Shown here piece by piece: positions 60,231-64,000 of a DNA stretch of 64,000 nucleotides. Under the pieces are notes generated by a model, which worked only from the letters and a program-made list of their open reading frames with translations, made no database searches and was not told the DNA's origin. The DNA comes from Schlegelella_A sp038231215. Lineage in GTDB: Bacteria > Pseudomonadota > Gammaproteobacteria > Burkholderiales > Burkholderiaceae_C. Where the stretch lies: NCBI GenBank assembly GCA_038231215.1, contig JBBRLS010000008.1, forward strand, positions 38,878 to 102,877, given 5' to 3'. The translations under genes and the position numbers were made by a program. Positions within the stretch are counted from its first letter, which is position 1. Each line of letters opens with the position of its first letter.

Positions 60231-61241
60231 TCAGCCGATCTCGTCGAGCCGGATGCACGCGGCGGCGTGCGCATCGCCGCCTTCGACGGGGACGAGCGGC
60301 GGAACGACCTCGGCGCAGCGAGCGATAGCGTGCGGACAGCGCGTGCGAAAGACGCAGCCCGAAGGCGGCGCGAGCGGCGACGGCAACTCTCCCGAGAGAG
60401 CCGTGCGCGCGGCCCGGGCGAGCGCCGCTTCGCCGCGCATCGCGCCGACCTTCGGCGTGCTCGCGAGCAAGGCGCGCGTGTAGGGATGTCGCGGCGCGTC
60501 GAACAGCGCCCGCTTGGGTGCCCGTTCCATGACGCGGCCGAGGTACATGACGAGCACCTCGTCGGCGATCAGCTCGACGACGGCGAGGTTGTGCGAAATG
60601 AAGACGTAGGCGACGCCGGTCTCTTCCTGCAGGTCCATCAGCAGATTGAGCACCTGCGCCTGGATCGACACGTCGAGGGCCGAGACGGGCTCGTCGGCAA
60701 CGACGACCTTGGGCTCGAGCATCAGGGCGCGGGCGATCGCGACGCGCTGCCGCTGCCCGCCCGAGAACATGTGCGGGTAGCGCGCGTAGTGCTCGGCGCG
60801 AAGGCCGACGCGGGCCAGCATGGCGCGGGCGCGCGCTTCGCGATCGGCAGGTGCCAGGTCGGTGTTGATGGCGAGGGGCTCCTCGAGCGCCTGACCGATC
60901 TTCTTGCGCGGATTGAGGCTCGCGAAAGGGTTCTGGAACACCATCTGCACGGTGCGGCGCAAAGCCTTGCGGCTGGCGCTGTCGACATGCGCCACGTCGT
61001 TGCCTGCCAGGCGGAGCAGACCGGCGGTCGGCGTCTCCAGCATCGTGATCTGGCGCGCCAGCGTGCTCTTGCCGCAGCCCGATTCGCCGACCACAGCGAG
61101 CGTGCAGCCCGCGGCCAGGGAGAACGACACGGCCTCCAGCGCGCGCACCGTCGCGTGCGGTTTGAGGAATCCGGTCGAGACGGCGTAGTGCTTCGTCAGC
61201 CCTTCCGCTTCGAGCACCGGAGCGAGTTTCGCGTCGCTCAT
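60231..61241 (-). CDS. dppF: Peptide ABC transporter ATP-binding protein (DppF type)
   Basis: This is the second ATPase of a dipeptide/oligopeptide importer (336 aa). Walker A GESGCGKST, the Q-loop region MVFQNPFASLNPRKKIG, signature FSGGQRQRVAIARAL, Walker B VVVADEPVSALDVS and switch His (FISHNLAVV) are all present. The C-terminal domain has the cysteine cluster typical of the family (PPSGCVFRTRCPHAIARC). It overlaps dppD by 4 bp (ATGA). Confidence 0.93.
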   Translation of the reverse strand: MSDAKLAPVLEAEGLTKHYAVSTGFLKPHATVRALEAVSFSLAAGCTLAVVGESGCGKSTLARQITMLETPTAGLLRLAGNDVAHVDSASRKALRRTVQMVFQNPFASLNPRKKIGQALEEPLAINTDLAPADREARARAMLARVGLRAEHYARYPHMFSGGQRQRVAIARALMLEPKVVVADEPVSALDVSIQAQVLNLLMDLQEETGVAYVFISHNLAVVELIADEVLVMYLGRVMERAPKRALFDAPRHPYTRALLASTPKVGAMRGEAALARAARTALSGELPSPLAPPSGCVFRTRCPHAIARCAEVVPPLVPVEGGDAHAAACIRLDEIG

Positions 61242-62224
61242 CGCGTGCCGTCCACTTCTTCGTGCGTCGGCAAGGGAAAGAAGCAGCGCGCCCGGCCCGC
61301 GTCGAGCTCGTACAGCGCCGGCCGCTCGACGCCGCAGCGCGCCTGCCCATACGCGCAGCGCGGCGCCAGCAGGCAGCCGGCCGGCCGGTCGAAAGCGCCG
61401 GGCACGACGCCGACCAGCGACTTCAATCGCCGCTGCCCGACGTTGCGCTCGGGCAGCGCCGCGAGCAGCGCCTCGGTGTAGGGATGGTGCGGCGTCTCGA
61501 AGATTGCCGGCACGGCGGCGGTCTCGACGACTTGCCCGGCGTACATGACGATGACGCGCTCGGCCACCTCGGCGACGACACCGAGGTCGTGCGTGATGAG
61601 CACCAGCGCCATGCCGCGCTCGCGCTGCAGCTTGAGCAGCAGGGCCAGCATCTGCGCCTGGATCGTCACGTCGAGGGCGGTGGTCGGCTCGTCGGCGATA
61701 AGCAGGCGCGGGTTGCAGGCGATCGCCATGGCCAGCATGACGCGCTGGCTCATGCCGCCGGAGAGCTGATGCGGAAAGGCGTCGAGTCGTCGCTCGGCGT
61801 CGGGGATCTCGACCGCCTTCAGCAGTTCGAGCGCGCGCGCACGGCGTGCCTTGCGCGAGCCGCCTTCGTGCAGGGCGATCGTCTCCATGAGCTGGAAGGC
61901 GACGCTGAACGAGGGGTTCAGGCTTGTCATCGGGTCCTGGAAGATCATGGCGATGTCGCCGCCGAGCAGGGCGCGCCGTTCGCGTGCCGCCATGGTCGGC
62001 AGGTCGCGGCCGTCGAATACGAGGCGCTCTGCGCGCACCCGGCCCGGCTCGTCCACCAAGCCAAGAATCGCGAGCGCCGTCACGCTCTTGCCCGAGCCCG
62101 ACTCGCCGACGATGCCGACGACTTCGCCCGGCGCCACCGAGAAGCTCACGTCGTCGACGGCCTGCAGCGCCGCGCCCGGCATGCCGAACTCGACCGACAG
62201 ATGCTCGATCGCGAGCAGGCTCAC
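61238..62224 (-). CDS. dppD: Peptide ABC transporter ATP-binding protein (DppD type)
   Basis: This is the first ATPase of the importer (328 aa from a GTG at 62224). Walker A GESGSGKSVTALA, Q-loop MIFQDPMTSLNPSF, signature LSGGMSQRVMLAMAI, Walker B LLIADEPTTALDVT and ITHDLGVV are intact. The C-terminus carries the cysteine pattern GCLLAPRCAYGQARC. The frame is open to 62311, but those upstream residues are translated repeat DNA. It is separated from dppC by a 154-bp region of nested palindromes. Confidence 0.92.
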   Translation of the reverse strand: MSLLAIEHLSVEFGMPGAALQAVDDVSFSVAPGEVVGIVGESGSGKSVTALAILGLVDEPGRVRAERLVFDGRDLPTMAARERRALLGGDIAMIFQDPMTSLNPSFSVAFQLMETIALHEGGSRKARRARALELLKAVEIPDAERRLDAFPHQLSGGMSQRVMLAMAIACNPRLLIADEPTTALDVTIQAQMLALLLKLQRERGMALVLITHDLGVVAEVAERVIVMYAGQVVETAAVPAIFETPHHPYTEALLAALPERNVGQRRLKSLVGVVPGAFDRPAGCLLAPRCAYGQARCGVERPALYELDAGRARCFFPLPTHEEVDGTR

Positions 62225-62245
62225 GCGCTGGGCCTTCCCAAAAGC

Positions 62246-62338
62246 GGACCCGCAGGGTCCGGCCCCTCCCGCCCGGCGGGAGGGGAGCGTAGCGGGGAGG
62301 GTGCACGACACGGAAAGCTCCCTTGCGGAGCAAGGGAG
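62246..62338. repeat. Nested palindromes between dppC and dppD
   Basis: Three perfect inverted repeats stand in a row. GGACCC/GGGTCC occupies 62246-62260. An 11+1+11 palindrome, CCCCTCCCGCC-C-GGCGGGAGGGG, occupies 62263-62285. A 9+3+9 hairpin CTCCCTTGC-GGA-GCAAGGGAG occupies 62318-62338. The string GGGAGGGTGCA occurs twice. This looks like an inserted intergenic repeat cluster within an operon. Confidence 0.6.
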
Positions 62339-62366
62339 GGTGCAACCCTGGTCGGCAGAGCCGAGG

Positions 62367-62390
62367 TTGAAGGCATGTCTATGCCTTCAA
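62367..62390 (-). terminator. Perfect hairpin over the dppC stop codon
   Basis: TTGAAGGCAT (62367-62376) and ATGCCTTCAA (62381-62390) pair perfectly around a 4-nt loop containing part of the dppC stop. A 10-bp stem in the message between permease and ATPase genes could attenuate transcription or protect upstream mRNA. No T-tract follows on either strand. Confidence 0.4.
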
Positions 62391-63404
62391 CTTCGGGTCC
62401 AGCGCATCGCGCAATCCGTCGCCCGTGAGGTTGAAGGCGAGCACCGTGATCAGGATCGCCAGGCCGGGCAGCGTCACGACCCACCACGCGCTCTGGATGA
62501 ACTCGAGCGCGCTCGCCAGCATCGATCCCCATTCGGGCGTCGGCGGCTGGGCACCGAGGCCGAGGAAGCCGAGCGCGGCGGCGTCGAGGATCGCAGACGA
62601 GAAGCCGAGCGTGGCCTGCACGATCAAGGGCGCGGCGCAGTTCGGCAGCACGGTGTCGAACATCAGTCGTACCGCGCCGGCGCCGGCGAGGCGCGACGCC
62701 TGCACGTAGTCCTTCGCCAGCTCGCCGAGCACGGCGCCGCGCGTCAGACGCACGAAGTGCGGCAGCATGACGATGGCGATCGCGTACATCGCGTTGGCCA
62801 GCCCCGGCCCGAGCACGGCGACCACGGCGACCGCGAGCAGCAGGCTCGGCAGCGCCAGCATCACGTCCATCAGCCGCATGACGACGTACTCGGGCAGGCG
62901 GCCGCGATAGAAGCCGGCGACGAGGCCGAGCAGCACGCCTGCGCTGAGCGAGAGGCCGACCGAGACCAGGCCGATGACGAGCGAGAGCCGCGTGCCGTGG
63001 ATCAAACGCGAGAGCACGTCGCGGCCGACCGGGTCGGTGCCGAGCAGGAAGACGTGGCCGCCGATGGGCGTGAGCGAAGGCGCGCGCAGCGTCGCGTCGC
63101 GGTATTGCTCGCTCGGGTCGTAGGGCGAGATCAGGTTGGCGAACAACGCGCAGAAGACGAGCAGGCCGAGCACGACGAGGCCGATCACCGCGCCTCGGTT
63201 CCTCCGGAAATCGCGCCACAGTTCGACCGCCGGCGAGGGCGGTGCACCGCGGCCCTCACCCCGGCCCTCTCCCGCGAGCGGGAAAGGGAGAGGGAGAGGG
63301 AGAGGGAGAGGGAGAAGAGCGACCGCGTCAGCCGCGCGGTGAAGAACGGCCCCCTCTCCCGCCTGCGGGAGAGGGTCGGGGTGAGGGTCACCCGCCCCGC
63401 TCAT
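62379..63404 (-). CDS. dppC: Peptide ABC transporter permease (DppC type) with repeat-derived N-terminus
   Basis: This permease (341 aa) has an N-terminal TM helix in NRGAVIGLVVLGLLVFCALFANLISPYDP, then five further helices. The EAA-type loop is near YVQASRLAGAGAVRLMFDTVLPN. The start overlaps dppB as ATGA. The first ~50 residues are unusual: DPHPDPLPQAGEGA, then a run of Leu-Pro pairs, then AGEGRGEGRG. These are the translation of an inverted pair of intergenic-type repeats plus a GGGAGA microsatellite, fused in frame to a normal permease starting at about PAVELWRDFRRN. Confidence 0.9.
   Translation of the reverse strand: MSGAGDPHPDPLPQAGEGAVLHRAADAVALLPLPLPLPLPFPLAGEGRGEGRGAPPSPAVELWRDFRRNRGAVIGLVVLGLLVFCALFANLISPYDPSEQYRDATLRAPSLTPIGGHVFLLGTDPVGRDVLSRLIHGTRLSLVIGLVSVGLSLSAGVLLGLVAGFYRGRLPEYVVMRLMDVMLALPSLLLAVAVVAVLGPGLANAMYAIAIVMLPHFVRLTRGAVLGELAKDYVQASRLAGAGAVRLMFDTVLPNCAAPLIVQATLGFSSAILDAAALGFLGLGAQPPTPEWGSMLASALEFIQSAWWVVTLPGLAILITVLAFNLTGDGLRDALDPKLKA
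63253..63387. repeat. Inverted pair of REP-like repeats inside the dppC 5' coding region
   Basis: The left copy begins CCCTCACCCCGGCCCTCTCC at 63253 and contains CCCGCGAGCGGG. The right copy is its approximate reverse complement, ending GGGTCGGGGTGAGGG at 63387. Such CCCTCACCCC/CCCTCTCCCGC elements are common intergenic repeats in proteobacteria; here they are read through as coding sequence. Confidence 0.65.
63286..63315. repeat. Hexanucleotide microsatellite (GGGAGA)x5
   Basis: Five exact tandem GGGAGA units, preceded by a degenerate GGGAAA unit at 63280-63285. In dppC they encode alternating Leu-Pro. The unit is two codons long, so copy-number change would alter protein length without breaking the frame. 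Confidence 0.8.
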
Positions 63405-64000
63405 GCGTGCCGGATCCGCGGATTGATGACGCCGTAGAGCACGTCGACGATCAGGTTGACGCCGATGATGATCGTCGCCGTGCAGAGGATGCCGCCTTGC
63501 ACCGCGGCGTAGTCGCGCCGGTGGATCGCCTCGACCAGCCATTTGCCGATGCCCGGCCAGGCGAAGATCGTCTCGGTGAGGATGGCCCCCGCGAACAGCG
63601 TGCCGATCTGCAGGCCGATCGTCGTCACGACCGGGATCAGTGCGTTGCGCAAGGCGTGGATGGCGACGACGCGAAACGGCCCCGCGCCTTTGGCGCGCGC
63701 CGTGCGCACGTAGTCCTCGCGCAGCACCTCGAGCATCGACGAGCGCGTCATGCGCGCGATCACGGCGAGCGGGATCGTGCCGAGTGCGATCGCCGGCAGG
63801 ATGAGGTGCGAGAGGGCGCTGCGGAACGCGCCCTTGTCGCCCGAGAGGATCGAGTCGATGAGCATGAAGCCGGTGACGGCCGGGATGTCGTACTGGATCG
63901 CCAGGCGCCCCGAGACCGGCGTCCAGCCGAGGCCGACCGAGAAGGTCAGGATGAGCAGCAGGCCCCACCAGAAGATCGGCATCGAGTAGCCGGTGAGCGA
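63401..64000 (-). CDS. dppB: Peptide ABC transporter permease (DppB type), 3' part
   Basis: The gene runs off the right edge of the window; 199 C-terminal residues are visible, beginning SLTGYSMPIFWWGLLLILTF. Several TM helices, the loop REDYVRTARAKGAGPFRVVAIHALRNALIPVV (EAA motif for ATPase contact) and the C-terminal YGVINPRIRHA fit DppB. An ATG at 63982 lies inside the conserved sequence and is not the true start. It overlaps dppC by 4 bp. The peptide-binding protein gene is probably just outside. Confidence 0.92.
   Translation of the reverse strand, partial: SLTGYSMPIFWWGLLLILTFSVGLGWTPVSGRLAIQYDIPAVTGFMLIDSILSGDKGAFRSALSHLILPAIALGTIPLAVIARMTRSSMLEVLREDYVRTARAKGAGPFRVVAIHALRNALIPVVTTIGLQIGTLFAGAILTETIFAWPGIGKWLVEAIHRRDYAAVQGGILCTATIIIGVNLIVDVLYGVINPRIRHA

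Overview
The window is one contiguous, gene-dense, high-GC piece of bacterial chromosome with about 55 protein genes. I found no tRNA, rRNA, CRISPR array, transposase or phage gene. Gene content and order point to a betaproteobacterium, most likely Burkholderiales. Supporting features are a divergent bamE/fur pair, an hpf-ptsN-hprK cluster with HPr kinase, leuS-lptE-holA, a stand-alone heptose-1-phosphate adenylyltransferase, glnE, and yhdP followed by a nitrilase. The species assignment is inference from gene order and protein resemblance only.

Layout. 1-5.9 kb: a tripartite RND efflux operon (adaptor, pump, outer-membrane channel), then a diguanylate cyclase. 7.1-12 kb: a crotonase, a lipase, an M20 peptidase and a FAD protein. 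12-17.6 kb: amgK divergent from lptD-surA-rsmA (outer-membrane assembly plus rRNA methylation). 17.7-18.7 kb: a secreted barnase-like RNase with its barstar inhibitor. 18.8-23.3 kb: maeB, then thiL-pgpA-pncC. 23.3-27.5 kb: leuS-lptE-holA. 27.7-28.9 kb: an exported ATP-dependent DNA ligase (LigE type) and a small lipoprotein. 28.9-31.4 kb: bamE-dapB-exbB-exbD, divergent from fur. 31.9-33.8 kb: hpf-ptsN-hprK. 34-38.4 kb: corA, then a Cfa methyltransferase/DUF1365/FAD-oxidoreductase lipid-modification operon. 38.8 kb: a di-iron ferritin-like protein. 39.7-45.8 kb: GST, rfaE2, a hypothetical membrane protein, an EamA exporter, rhombosortase and glnE. 45.9-55.3 kb: yhdP, a nitrilase-family amidase and a DUF2339/DUF3999 pair. 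55.3-60.1 kb: an AI-2E-type permease, an orphan peptidase-like C-terminal module, lemA, queC and proA. 60.2-64 kb: a dipeptide ABC transporter (dppF, D, C and the 3' part of dppB).

Envelope biogenesis dominates (lptD, lptE, surA, bamE, yhdP, rfaE2, amgK, pgpA, cfa), and genes are packed with 1-17 bp overlaps. The less ordinary content is: (1) the Cfa/DUF1365/FAD operon beside a di-iron protein, behind a candidate ECF-sigma promoter and a strange GC-palindrome/pyrimidine leader; (2) lemA followed by what looks like only the C-terminal part of its usual M48 peptidase partner; (3) dppC whose N-terminus is made of translated repeat DNA, including a GGGAGA microsatellite; (4) a barnase-barstar pair preceded by lower-GC DNA; (5) a sigma-54-like promoter before hpf although rpoN is not its neighbour.
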